Source: Gorsachius magnificus (lineage: Eukaryota > Chordata > Aves > Pelecaniformes > Ardeidae). From it: 64,000 bases of DNA. Each line of letters starts with the position of its first letter. Positions within the stretch are counted from its first letter, which is position 1. A model generated the notes under the pieces. The model saw nothing but the letters and a program-made list of their open reading frames with translations, did no database searches and was not told the origin of the DNA. Both the position numbers and the translations under genes were made by a program. The stretch spans positions 76,062,275 to 76,126,274 of the forward strand of contig CM067085.1 of assembly GCA_034008185.1 (NCBI GenBank), written 5' to 3'. This document shows, piece by piece, positions 11,521 to 22,515 of the stretch.

Positions 11521-14500
11521 TGCCTCTTGATAGAATAAGGTGCGATGGTGATTTGGTAGTTCGGTGTAAATTTATAAAATGGTGGTTTAAAAGTTTAAGT
11601 AATTAGTTAAAAGCTTTTTGATTAATGGTAGTTAACAGCTTGTATGTATGAATGTTATAGTGCGGAGTGGCTGAATTCCAGGTGAAGTGATTGATTGTGT
11701 TCTGGGGGTGCACATATGTTCCTGGGTGCATATAAATGATTGTTAGTCATTCATTTCTGAAATAATCCTATTTTCGGTGATCTCTCTTCCATTTTAATGT
11801 CTTTGCTCTTCAGTCTGATTCCAGACATCCAAGACTGCCCTGTCTTGCATCACTCCCTTTGTAGTTGCTCCCTTGTTCTCTTTCATGTAACTGTCATACC
11901 TCAGGGACAATGACAACGAGAAGAATAAAAAGAAAATGTATTTTGATGTCTTGGTGAAAATAGCAATTTAAACAAAAAAAAAAATCTACCACACTTTACA
12001 TTTTAAGCAAGTAAAAGGTCTACTTTAACTTTATTGTGACAAGGCAATTTGGCTTTTAGGGTAATGTTTTCAGAAATGCTCAACAGCCACATAGGTAGAA
12101 CTATTTAGATGTCTGTCTTGCATTTGCTTCACTTGGAGATGGGAGTCCAGGCTTTATGGCGAAAGAAACTGCTCTCTAAACTGTTCACACAACTCCTTCC
12201 TCAGGATGCAGACCTCTGTGTCGCCTGGTGTTCGGTGGCACTCGTGTTCTTTTGCCACCAAAGTGTTTCTTGAAATTGTATTTGAAGGCAGCAAACAGAA
12301 GTGCTTGGGCTTGGCTCGCCGAGGGCGTGCAGCTGCTCTGGCTCTTTGGCTAGCACAGGTAGCCCGCCTGGCACCTCTGGCTCCTACCGAGATCAGCGTG
12401 AACGCTACGCTTCTAGGACATGGCCAGAGCCAAAGAGCTGACTGAGGCTTCACTGCATGGTGTTAGGTACCACCTTGACCCACTGGGGGCTTTGGCATTT
12501 AATGTAAAATGGAGCAAACTATGAGGGGAGCAATTTAATACCAAGCCAGCACGGGACAGAAGGAATGCAAAGGTGGCATCAGCTCAGTTATGGCCCCAAC
12601 CTCTGACTTGGGCAATGGCTATCTGGCTGCAACCCCCACGCAATGAGCTATATTCCATCCTGTCCTGAAAAACCAACTGAATGGGCCAGACCGCCAGCGA
12701 TTGCTGAGGAGTGCTCGATTGTCCCAACGGTGCAACCAGGAAGGCAGCAGCCAGCCGTGCCTTCCACCATTCCCTGCGCCCAGGAGCCTCACCTGGGATT
12801 TGCCAAAGCCATTGTTAAAGATAAAGGTGTCCTCGTGTCCTTTCGCCTCTGTGCTTGGCCTGTTGTCTGGAATTTTGTGGGGAGGATGCCTGTCTCCCAC
12901 AGCCCAGGCTGGGACCATCCACTCGTCTCAGGCAGGGCGCCGAGCAGCTGCCAGGCAGTGACGGCTTTCATTGCCCACCCCTCTCCCTCTGTCGTTCCCA
13001 CATTCCTGTCATTTCTGCCTCTCTCCTCGTGTGCAGCTTATTGGCTTCTAGATGCTCAGAGCAGCTTCTGCATGCAAATCTGGAGTCAGTTTGCTATCAG
13101 AAATCAATATTTTAAATGATGTTTTCCCCAGAAGATTATTATCATTGTAAAATCAAAATATTTTGCAGTTCTTGAAAGCTCAAAGAATATTCTGTGTATG
13201 AGCTGACAGGAAACCATAATCAAATTGTCAAGCAATTGCTCCTACTGTGGCAAAGTGAGAATGTTAGATTACATGTGTCAGCATGCGAAGATAAAGACTG
13301 CGTAGTGAACAGCACGCTGAAGGCTTGATGGGAGACGGGGAGTTTATCGCTCTGCACCACCCTACTGTAGGCAGTTCTGCTACCTCAGCGGTCCTCAGGT
13401 TGCATTTTAAACCTTTATGATCAATAAAATGCCTCAGTTTTGTCATTTGGAAAAGACGCTTTACATTTTCTACCAACTTTATTTGGTCAATTAAACTGAA
13501 GACTAATTGCTATTCCAAAGGGTTAAGTAATAGAAGATGTGGAATCCCAATATACATACACCAGTTGTTTACCAACTCTAATATTATTATCGCTGCTCTG
13601 ATCTCTTCAAACAGGCACCCAAGTGCATGCTGCTGTGATTATCTGAGTAAGAAAAATGGCTCATTTATTCAACATATACATTGGCTGCTTGTCTGGGGTT
13701 TTAGATGTTTAAAGATTTATGTTCACATTATTTTTCTCCAGTTTTCCTGTCCTTTTACCTACTCTTCTGTAAACTCTTCCATCTTCCTGTTCGCTATGGC
13801 TGCTCTCACAGTGGATGCTCACTGAGAACATCTCAAAGTGTTTTGTTCTGAGCCTGGGGGCTGTAACTCAGAACCTGCTGAGGACTTGAACTCTCATTAA
13901 ATTCCGTCAGGATTAGCGGCTCGTCACCTTGCAGGACCCGGCTTCTTGGGGGGCTGTTCTCAAGCAGCCTGCTCATTCCTGTAGCCCTTTCTCTTTTAGA
14001 GGTAGGATCAGACAAGAGATTTGCAGGAGTGAAATCTGAAAGGTTTTTAACTCTGATGACCAGATTGTCGTTCAGGATGGTTATTGAAGCACACAACAGA
14101 GCAGGCTCTTAATGTCAGTTAAATGCAATCACTTTAGAAAAGTACAGTATTTAGCCACTTAACTAGCAGAGCCTTCTTCATCTGACCCTGAAATAGCTTG
14201 CGATTCCTTAACAAATTCTGAAAGGAAAAAAATAGTGGTACAGGATGGGAAGAGGAAAACGAATAGTTTGCTGTCAGAATTAGGTGACTGATGGTAGATT
14301 GAACCAGTATTGTACATTGATAAGGTGACTGACAAAGGGAACACACTGTATTTCATTGGTTTGGTTAGCAGGAAAATATTTGGAAGCGTATTCCTTAAAA
14401 GTACATGGAGGGAAATACAATGGAGAATTGCAAATACATGAGGACTGGAAACATCGTGCATGTTTAGTTTAATGTCAAAAAAAGAAAAAGTGGATAAATT

Positions 14501-15599
14501 GTGAATGTTTAGACTGTAGTTTGGAAATGGGTTTCTAATCCTCCTGGAGTAAGGGCCTAGAGCATCCTTCCAGCAAGACTAGAAAGTGGGACACCGAGCC
14601 ACGTGGCTGCAGGTGAAAGCAGAGAGGGGCTGGACATGGAGGCAAGATCTTTCCTCTGACTTCCAGTAGAAAGGGCAAAGCAGCCAGGCCTGGCTGTGCC
14701 CCCACTTTCCTCTTAGGGGGTGCAGCAGTGGACCGTCACCTTCCTACCAAAAGGGGAGGTAGATTTACTTTTAAACTGGAAATCAGTCAGCTGGTGAGAC
14801 AATGGTGTAACGTGGGGCTGGGACTAGGCTGGGCGTCCAATGAGTCAGTTCAGTCCTTTAATCTTTTATCCTAAAGAACACATTGTTTTTTCAGAACTGT
14901 TGTATGTCTGGTGAGTGCATTTAGTCACACTTTGAAGGGCAAAGTCTGTGCTTCTGCAATCCGTATAGCTCCTCTGCTGCATGAGAGTGTATCATTCGGG
15001 GAGCGTGTGCTTGCGGAGCAGTTTGGTCTAGGCTTGTACGTTTGGTACCCGCCAGGGGAACTGCCTAACTCTCTGGATCTGACTTCCTTTGCTGCTCATG
15101 GGGGTCATGTGCATTTAGAACTGAGTCCTATCCCCATTAAAGCAAGAGCAAGACTACGGATGAATGACAGATCTGGAGAAAATATTCTTTTTCAGGGTCT
15201 TGAAGGCCTATCGAATGCAGAGACTGAGACTTGGAGGAGCAGAAAGACTGAAACTGTGACTGGTCCAAGATTTGAGTGCATTGCTAGGGGGAAAAAAAAA
15301 ATCACTTCCATTTCAAGCTACTAGTTCTTGTAACTGAGCACTTCAGTGTTTCCTCTCTCCTTGATCCCTCTCCATGAAAACGTTCTTTTCCTACAGTCAG
15401 CAGCAACGTGTTACCTGCTCCATGTAAGTGATTTGAGGATGATGTTGAAAAAGGCATGGTTTCAACATGTAGAAAGATAATCTTTTATGCAGAGTATTCT
15501 AGAAGAAGATTGAAGTTTTAAGTACAAAATGAAAGTGAAGAAAACCTTGTGGGCTGAGAACTTGCTGTGGATTCACGCCCAGTACACACCAGGGCTAGT
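11521..15599. other. Unique sequence, no gene seen
   Basis: The DNA is AT-rich to about 12150, more GC-rich at 12150-13050 with overlapping chance ORFs up to 158 codons, then AT-rich again. A 137-codon plus-strand ORF at 14911-15324 has more balanced amino-acid composition than most but no domain I recognise, and a lysine run encoded by an A tract near its end. No transposon ends or RNA genes were seen. Confidence 0.4.
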
Positions 15600-16060
15600 G
15601 GACTGTTGTTTAGGAGCAATCTGCAGGCCTTTTCATTAGTCAATTAGCAGCCATTGTCAATCACTGGTCCCCTCGTCCCAAAGGCTTATCAACGCTATTC
15701 CACTAAGCAAATGCATCCCTTCAGTAAAAATTTGTTGATCATCTTAGTGGACAACTAAGGAGCTGATGACTTCTGTGTCACCTGGGCCTAAGCAATGAAT
15801 CCCCACTGGCTTCTCCTTTGTGCTGCTGCAACAGGAGCTGCAAATGAGTGGGAATTAAGTAATAATTACTGTTGCTTTAACTCTTGGGTTGAAACTGCTT
15901 ACTTGTGGTTTATTTTTGCACAGCTCTCCAAACTGCTTATCTAAAAGGGCATTTAAAATATTTGTTGTGTTGCGGGAAGGATAGCCTGCCAAGGGCTGTT
16001 ATGATGATAAAATAAATGGCAGTGACTGTGCTTTGCCAACAGAATATTGGACCATAACCT
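15600..16060. promoter_or_regulatory. Conserved-looking non-coding block
   Basis: The block is CpG-poor and repeat-free, has no long reading frame, and contains TAAT-type cores (TTAAGTAATAATTACTG at about 15855-15871), CAATCA and AACCACA-type segments. This resembles conserved non-coding elements of amniotes. The impression is qualitative and needs cross-species alignment. Confidence 0.15.
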
Positions 16061-19000
16061 TTTCCTTCAGCAGTTTCCACAGTCACTCTCTGAATGGAAG
16101 ACGGGGGTAGTGCTGGGGTGAAAAGCCTTAGATGCAGCGTTCTGCCTCGCGGGGCTCTCCTCCCTCCTTAGAGGACCTTAAGCGTGTGTCTTCCTGAAGC
16201 GAATCTTACCCGGGACCCTCCTCCATCTTCCCGCCTCCTTCAGTGTCTTTGGTAATGAGCAGAATTTCTAGCATTAGAAGAATGTCTTTGTAGTACCATT
16301 CAAGGAGGAGTCTTTGTTGTCATATATCTTAATAATTTATCCTGCTTGATAAGAATTCTAAAAGATCAGTAGATAAGAGTAAACAGGCTGAGGGAGACAG
16401 CCCTTTGATGCCGCCCTTGGTAATTTTGCAGCAACTGAATTGGTCTTCTGTCATTACAACTTAAGATGCATAATTGCAAGATCATCATTTTGAGGGAGTT
16501 ATTACTGCCAAATATTTTACAAAACGACTGTGTATTAATTAAGCAGTTTAAAACAGAACCAACACTCTTCCTTACTAACACAGAAGGGAGGAAAAACCTG
16601 TAGTGTGGAGACCTTAAAACACTTACAAATGAGGAGAAGAGCGAGTTGCAATCTCTTTTTCTAAAATTAGAAAGAGGTTTTTTGGAATATAACCAAGCCA
16701 TTAGATATGGGCAGGCTAGTTCAGATAAAAATAGAATTAAACTGAACCCATAGTTAGCAGTCAAAAATACTGAAGGCTTGAGAAACTGATAATCACTTTT
16801 GCATATCTCGGTATCTCCTGGTGTTAGCAGGGACTAGAAAGTGTGGAAATGTCATAAATAGGGTAATTCTGGAGAGGGAAACGGTCTAGTGATCTAAGTT
16901 TAGGGAAATGGAGTGTCTATGGCATTACATTTTTTTGTGATCTTAGGTACTTTTTGTCCTCTCTTCCTTCTGCAGGGGCAGTTTGGATACTCCGGGGTGC
17001 GTGTGTGTTTAGGTTTTGGGGGGCTTTGTGTGGGTTTGTGTGTGTTTGTTTGGTCACGTGCACTTTGTCATGCCCTTTGTCAGGGTAAGAGGTGGTGGTG
17101 GTTCTTAATCCCCTCTGCTATGCTCCTTACCGGAGGCGATGGCAGAACGGAGTGATCTGTAAAAATGTAGAGCACAAAATCTGTGACTTCTACCAAGTTC
17201 ATGCTTAAGTCAACGAGAACAGCAAAAATGTCTGCTGGGTGCTAATTGGTGTCTGCTTCTACTGCACTGGCATGCTCTTCTTGGTTCCTACAGATTTCCT
17301 GCTACTGGCTAAAAATCCATTTTGGGGAAAGCAGACAGTTGCAGCTGGGGAGATAAAACTACAGCATTACAGAATATTTCAGGGCATTTGAGGAAATGAA
17401 ACCAAAACGCCCAGGATCCACCCTTTGAGAAGTTGAACGCTTTTGGAGCATAATGGAAGGGAGGTGGTGTGGAAGAGCGTTGATTTGCTTATTCCTATCA
17501 GAGAGGGCTAGAGGTTAGGCTCTGGTCTAAGATGCAGCGGTAGAAATCAGGAATCACTTTACAAAAATGAATGGCGTCCCTAAGTATCCCTAACAGAGTC
17601 TGACCCTGTGGCTGTGGTGACTTGAGCTCTGCTTGTGGAGTTCGGTTTAAAACAATATATGTTTGAGTATTTGCCTGGTTCTTTCCCTGAACGGGCTGTG
17701 TTTCCCCCTGTAGGCAGGTACCTAGTCACAGCCAGGTGTGTCTGTTCATCAGTTTTGGCCAGACCCCCCCACTCAGGCCAGCTTACTGCCCAAAGGCAGG
17801 AGAAGCCTGGCCCATAAATCTACTTCTCTGTGCCTTTGTAATCCAAGGCCCTGTTCCAAGAGCGCTGATTGCCTGCTAACGTTTCTGGTAGGAGGACGGC
17901 AGTAAAGACAGCTATTACAGAGGAAATGGAAGCAAGCGCAGCTAAGAAAAAAGCTAATTAAAAATGAAGGGGATGAGGAGCCTAGAAGATGTAATGGTCC
18001 TAGAAAACGTTTTGGTCCTAGGACAAAGGGTATCTTCTGAAAGGTTTTCTTAAAAGCATTGTCAACATAAATTCCTGCTGTTCTGTAGAGGTCCCTTTCT
18101 GTTTTGGGTATCTGTCACAAAACTGCTGGTCACTGTGTAATTGTTGCTGTCTCATCTTGTCCATCTGGAGGTTTTCTCCTCTTCAAAGTGATTTTATTTT
18201 TTTCGGTAACATAGCTGTTCTATGGATCTCCCTTGCTGCATTCTCCAAGAACTCTTCCCCCGTGCCAAGCCAGGGTTGAAGGCTCTCCATTATGAACCAA
18301 GCACAATGTAGCTTCATAAACAGCATTATCCAAGAGGCACTTTGCGTGACGTGAAGTACCCACTTTACTAACATGTGACTGTTCTCAAGAGTAATAAGGG
18401 CTGCATTTGATTCTCGATACGACAGCAAATAATTTGAGGGTTGGGGTCTAGACTCCCTTGCGCTGGGATCAAGGTAGAGGAGCACCGCAGAAGTCAGTGG
18501 GTGTTACGGGTTTGTACGGGGGAACTAAGCTCAAAATGTTTTTCTCTATATCACAAATGGGGTTCTCCCAGGCCCAATACATAAATTATATTTGTTACGC
18601 ACTTACCTTACCACAAAATAGCAGAAATAAGTATTTAACAACCTGACAGAAATGAAAGTGGGATTTAGTAATTTTTAAGATATTCACATTTTTTGCCAAT
18701 TCCCAGTTGTTTGTCCTTTTTCTGCTATACTATTGCTTTCAGTTTCCCATTTTATTTGGGGAGGGGGGGAAAGTGAAAAAGAGGAGTAATATCTTGGCAT
18801 TTTCATAGTAACAGTTATGGTAATTTTAGAAAATTGTCATGCCAGTCAGTGTGTTAAGGTAACTTAAAAACATTACAACAAGATGGAAAAACCCCCTCTC
18901 TTTTCTGCTGATCATGGCTGATTTACCAGCAGCAGAAGCCTGGGCTTTCATTACTGTTAGTGTAATAGGCCTGTTACACCCACCTCGCTCCTTCACAAAT

Positions 19001-19282
19001 AAAACATGACAGGCTCTTCGAAAGAAGATTGAGAAACGTAAACCAGGGAATATAGCCCAGTGTAACTCCTGGGTTTGGGGCGCTCCTGCCTGCGCCCCCA
19101 CTGCTGAGACCAGAGCCTGACCTGTCCCGAGCCGCGCAGCAATGCGCTACGTTATTTATTGAAGAGGGCTGAAGGCAAAGAGATTAAGGCTATTTTGCAA
19201 AAAATCAGGTGGGAGTCTGCGCACGAGCTTGCAGTGCGTTTGCTGCCCTTTGGGACGCCGGGGTACGTCGTGGTGGAGCTTC
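16061..19282. other. Unique sequence with TG-rich tract, no gene seen
   Basis: The DNA is mixed to AT-rich. A TG/TTTG-rich low-complexity tract lies at about 16997-17052. ORFs of 60 to 132 codons share no family signature. Nothing else was recognised up to the CR1 element. Confidence 0.4.
16997..17052. repeat. TG/TTTG-rich low-complexity tract
   Basis: An interrupted run of GTGTGT, GGTTTTGGGG and GTGTGTTTG units gives a simple-sequence tract. It is too impure to be a long dinucleotide microsatellite. Confidence 0.6.
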
Positions 19283-19522
19283 TACAACTGCCTGGCAGGA
19301 GGCTGTAGCGAGGGGGGGGTCAGCCTCTTCTCCCTGGTAACGGATGATAGGACAAGGGGGAATGGTTTGAAGTTGTGCCAGGGCAGGGTTAGGCTAGACA
19401 TTAGGAAAAACTTCTTCCCCAAAAAGGCTGTCAGGCTCTGGAATGGGCTGCCCAGGGAGGTGGTCGAGTCCCCATCCCTGGGGGGATTTAAAAGAAGGAT
19501 GGATGAGGTGCTAAGGGTTTAG
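19283..19522 (+). pseudogene. C-terminal remnant of CR1 ORF2 (reverse-transcriptase polyprotein)
   Basis: The open frame ending at TAG 19520-19522 encodes the family-typical tail of CR1 ORF2: a [11 protein letters not shown] segment, [31 protein letters not shown] and [20 protein letters not shown]. The endonuclease and reverse-transcriptase domains are absent, so the fragment is inactive. The frame remains open over about 80 codons, which fits a fairly young insertion. Upstream codons back to the ATG at 19229 are flanking sequence, not CR1. Confidence 0.85.
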
Positions 19523-19608
19523 TGGTGGGATGGCAGGGGTAGGGGAACGGTTGGACTCGATGATCTTAAAGGGCTTTTCCAACCAAAGTGATTCTATGAT
19601 TCTATGAC
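19283..19608 (+). mobile_element. CR1 LINE 3' end (5'-truncated)
   Basis: About 325 bases of CR1 remain, covering the end of ORF2 and the 3' UTR. Recognisable parts are GATAGGACAAGGGGGAATGG, the TTAGGAAAAACTTCTTCCC stretch, the GGGCTGCCCAGGGAGGTGG stretch, TTTAGTGGTGGGATGGCAG, GGTTGGACTCGATGATC, and the terminal octamer repeat ATTCTATGATTCTATGA at about 19590-19606. The terminus is well preserved, so this is one of the younger CR1 copies in the window. Reverse transcription starts at the 3' end, so 5' truncation is the normal fate of CR1 copies. Confidence 0.93.
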
Positions 19609-20030
19609 TAACTGCTCCTCCTTTGTGAACGCCTGCCTCTGGCTTGATGCCCGCCTCTCTGTGCCCGTGTGCTTTAACCTGGTCAGCGGGCTGGGGGTCC
19701 CACCCCGGGGCTGCCTCTGAGGCCGGGGGGCTTGGCTTTGCTCCTCCTGCTCAGCTGGCCGAAGGCAGACGCCCTGAAGGAGGCCGATGCCGCGAGGGAG
19801 CGGACGCGTGAGCTGGGGGCGTGCGTGTCCACAGCAGCCTGCCCACACCTGCGTGGGGAGCAGCGGAGAGGGAGAAATGGGAGCAGCCTGTCGAAACGTT
19901 AAAGCATCCTTAGCAGGAGAGTGGGAGTGAATATTGTTTAATCTCTGAGTGTTACTGCTCTCTCAGGAGAGAAGAGTGGAGGAGTGAGGAAAGTACATCA
20001 TGACATGCCCTGTAACATGGCAGAGAAAGG

Positions 20031-20032
<2 letters not shown>
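19609..20032. other. GC-rich unique sequence after CR1
   Basis: The DNA is GC-rich to about 19880 with some CpG, then mixed. A minus-strand ORF of 84 codons (19594-19848) starts inside unique DNA and shows no domain. No repeat or RNA gene is seen. Confidence 0.4.

Positions 20033-20063
<31 letters not shown>
20033..20063. repeat. 31-base poly-T tract
   Basis: This uninterrupted run of 31 T is the longest homopolymer in the window. It could be the poly-A tail of a minus-strand retrocopy, but I see no target-site duplication or recognisable processed transcript beside it. Length estimates of such runs are prone to sequencing error. Confidence 0.9.
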
Positions 20064-20066
<3 letters not shown>

Positions 20067-20119
20067 GCAGCATTTCTGAGGAGCACCAGTTACTGACTTG
20101 CACTCTGCTGTAGCCAGGT

Positions 20120-20165
20120 ACTGTAACATCCCTGTAAGCTCCTTGGGACGGGGGCTGTCTTTGTA
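20120..20165 (+). mobile_element. Possible ancient L2/MIR-like repeat fragment
   Basis: The segment TGTAAGCTCCTTGGGACGGG followed by a GCTGTCTTTGT-type end resembles the 3' terminal motif shared by ancient amniote L2-type LINEs and related SINEs (TGTAAGCTCCTTGGG, a G-rich part, then CTGTCTT). The match covers only about 35 bases and the upstream SINE body is not recognisable, so it may be the last remnant of a very old copy. Confidence 0.35.
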
Positions 20166-21274
20166 AGCTGGGGAGTATGGGCCCCTGCTCTTGTGTTCTG
20201 ACAAGCTGGCTTTCCTGCAAGTCACACAACAATTTTTCCATAAAATCAGAAACAGGTGCCTGTTTCAAGTGTTTTCCAAGTAGTACCTGGCTTGCCCTGT
20301 CCTCTCTAAGTGTACGCACCACGTGTGTGCCCAGGGGGCTCAGCATCTTTTTTTCCACAGCAATTGACCCATTGGGCTTATCTGAGGTTTCTGTGGATTC
20401 ACAGCAAACAACTGAGCAAAGCGTTCTCTGAGGATCAGAGGTTTTTATAACTTGTTACAGATTCCTAGATTTATGCATAGTTATTCAAAAAAGGTGAAGG
20501 TTCTTGATGCAGAAAACATTAGTGTACGCTGTTCTCATAATACAGCGACAGCAATTCACTGCTGCCTTTCCCATACCTTCTGGCATAAAGAAGATGAACA
20601 CAGGGTCCGTTTCACCTAATCTTTGATCTGAATGCCATCTGAGGTGTGTCTACACCATGAAGAATAACACAACGTACAACTCCCTGCGCTGTTGAAGTGT
20701 AGAGAGCCATCCACGCTGGGCAAGGCATCATCACGTAGCAGTGTTTCTCCACACCGTGCAGCTGGTAGCTTCCAGTTTTGGTAATGATGTAAGTGTTGTC
20801 GGAGTTGTTTCCTGCTCTGTGGTGCTGATTTGTCCCATGGGGCTTCCATGAAAGACTTCTGTTGGGGGTTTTGTGAAGATCTGACAAAGCTGTTTGAGTT
20901 GGTGTGGATAGTGCTTGTGAGCTTAGCAAGCAGAACACCCGTACTGCATTGGTGGCTATAGCAGGTTTCCTCGTGGAGTTTGGTAACCAGTGACTCCTGC
21001 CTTGACAGCCCGTTTGCTGTACATGTGGGCTTTGGTGGATACCATTTCACAGCACCTGTTAGGAAGTGACCTGACAAAATACCAGCTCTTGAAAGATCCT
21101 TATGTTTAGCAGCTGGAAATACCTACTGGATAAGGAGCTCATTGTTTTATTGGCTCATCAGGAATTTCAGTGTCTTCCAGTAATTTTTTTTTTTTTTTTG
21201 CATCTCCAAGGAGAAAACATAATTTCGTGTAGTTGAAAACATCATGTTTTTTACTATCTGGAAAATTCTGAAGG
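20166..21274. other. Unique sequence with T16 tract, no gene seen
   Basis: A T16 run sits at 21184-21199. Minus-strand ORFs of 108 and 153 codons (20612-21077) overlap in two frames and match no family I recognise. No RNA gene is seen. Confidence 0.4.
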
Positions 21275-21422
21275 CTGAGAGGGTTGGGGTTGTTCAGCCT
21301 GGAGAAGAGGAGGCTGTGAGCAACCTGATGTGGTTCAAGGTGTCCCTGCTCCTGCAGGGGGGTTGGGCTGGGTGACCTCTAGGGGTCCCTTCCCAACCAA
21401 AGCATCCTATGGTTCTACGATC
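21275..21422 (+). mobile_element. CR1 LINE fragment with apparent internal deletion
   Basis: The left part (to about 21320) matches the CR1 segment GGGTTGGGGTTGTTCAGCCT followed by GGAGAAGAGGAGGCTG, which normally lies several hundred bases from the end. It joins directly to the terminal part (CAACCTG, AAGGTGTCCCTGCTCCTGCA, GGTGACCTCTAGGGGTCCC, CCAACC, GGTTCTACGAT). The middle region found in other CR1 copies is missing, so an internal deletion is inferred. The degraded octamer end suggests an older copy than the one at 19283-19608. Confidence 0.85.
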
Positions 21423-22099
21423 CTGATGCTGAAGGATAAAAATTTATGAATTACTTTACCTTGAAATACAGATGTACCAATACATCTCAAAGTCTCTTTT
21501 TAAGCCTTGAAATTTTTCAGTGAACATGTCCGAAGCACAAAATAAGGATTACAGCCCATCCATTCTCCCACACTGTATCTAGAATTTTCCTTAGCATCAG
21601 TGCAGATGTGTCCGCACTTGCTCCTCGGGATACAGCAGATTTGTCGACACCGTCATTTTCGAACTGAGGTCAGTGCAGGCTGCTCCCCTGCAAGTGGAGA
21701 TGCCCGAAGCTGGTTTATGCTGCGAGTCAGGTGGAAGCCGTGCATTTGTGCTACCCGAGACCATATCTATCTTCTTAGCTTAGCCCTGATGCCGCGCTGA
21801 CTGCAGCCCCTTCCTCCCCCGCCCTGGCTTCTGTTCATTTTAGCGTGCAGGCAGAGCAAGTACATTGTGAAAGTGTGGAAAGATATTTGTACAGAGTCCC
21901 TGCTATGTAAGTGGCACAGATTTGGAATGACCTGGAAGGCAGAAGAAAATGCTCTGCCTCAGCTGGGATGCTCAGCTGAGATAATGTTGCTTTGGTTCTC
22001 TTTCCCTTGCTTGAACAGTGGTGAAATTTTGGGCAAGAAGTTGCACCTCTCTGTTTCCATTTAACCCTCCAAGGGCCTTGTCGTAACAAGAGCCTTAAC
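21423..22099. other. Unique sequence, no gene seen
   Basis: The DNA is mixed in composition with short overlapping ORFs (65 to 84 codons) on both strands and no recognisable domain. No repeat is seen between the CR1 fragment and the CpG patch. Confidence 0.4.
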
Positions 22100-22515
22100 T
22101 CTTTTGAGGAGCACTCTGCCTCTCGGTGACCGAGCGGTGCCGGTGCCCCAGGCGCCTCAGCCCCCGCGCGCCGCTGCGGTCGGCCGGGCTCTCCTGAGCT
22201 CTGCGGCAGTGCTTGGCCCTGCTTCTCGCGCTGCCGTTCGCCCGGCTATGCACTTGCAGACCCCGTGCTGGGGGCTAGCAGTTCCCGTGGGAAGCGATGG
22301 CTACCATCAGGAGATGTCTCTCTCTCTCCCCTCCCCTCCTTTCCTGGCTGTAGCTCTTGGTTTGCAGGGGGCCCCAAAGACGCACGGGTGCGAAGATGGC
22401 GGAGGAGCCAGTGCGCAGCACCAGCCCCCGACTGACGCGTGCTCCGGGCAGTGCAGGCAGCATCACAAGCAGCAGCAGCCTGCTGGGAGTTTGATCAGGG
22501 CCTGATGGAAACAAG
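22100..22515 (+). promoter_or_regulatory. CpG-dense patch with YY1/TISU-type motif
   Basis: Between about 22125 and 22255 I count at least 18 CpG dinucleotides, the densest cluster in the window. At 22393-22402 the sequence AAGATGGCGG fits the YY1 site and the TISU initiator element of short-5'-UTR housekeeping transcripts. The ATG inside the motif (22396) opens a 32-codon frame ending with TGA at 22492-22494. That frame has a serine run from four AGC codons and no family I recognise. No CCAAT or TATA box is evident. The patch could be a small promoter, the first exon of a non-coding transcript, or chance. Confidence 0.3.

Noticed and set aside
12341..12438. 11-base inverted pair GCTCTTTGGCT / AGCCAAAGAGC as a hairpin or transposon end
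   Set aside because: The arms are short, 76 bases apart and lack flanking target duplications. Such pairs arise by chance at this window size.
12643..13119. 158-codon plus-strand ORF
   Set aside because: It lies in GC-rich DNA with overlapping ORFs in other frames and on the other strand. It has Ser/Pro/Cys-rich composition and no recognisable family.
14911..15324. 137-codon plus-strand ORF
   Set aside because: Composition is plausible, but no domain is recognisable and the end is encoded by an A-rich low-complexity run. No start context or exon structure supports it.
20033..20063. T31 read as the poly-A tail of a minus-strand processed pseudogene
   Set aside because: No target-site duplication was found and the adjacent minus-strand sequence matches no gene I know.
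20616..21077. 153-codon minus-strand ORF
   Set aside because: It overlaps a second minus-strand ORF in another frame and has no domain or conserved motif that I can see.
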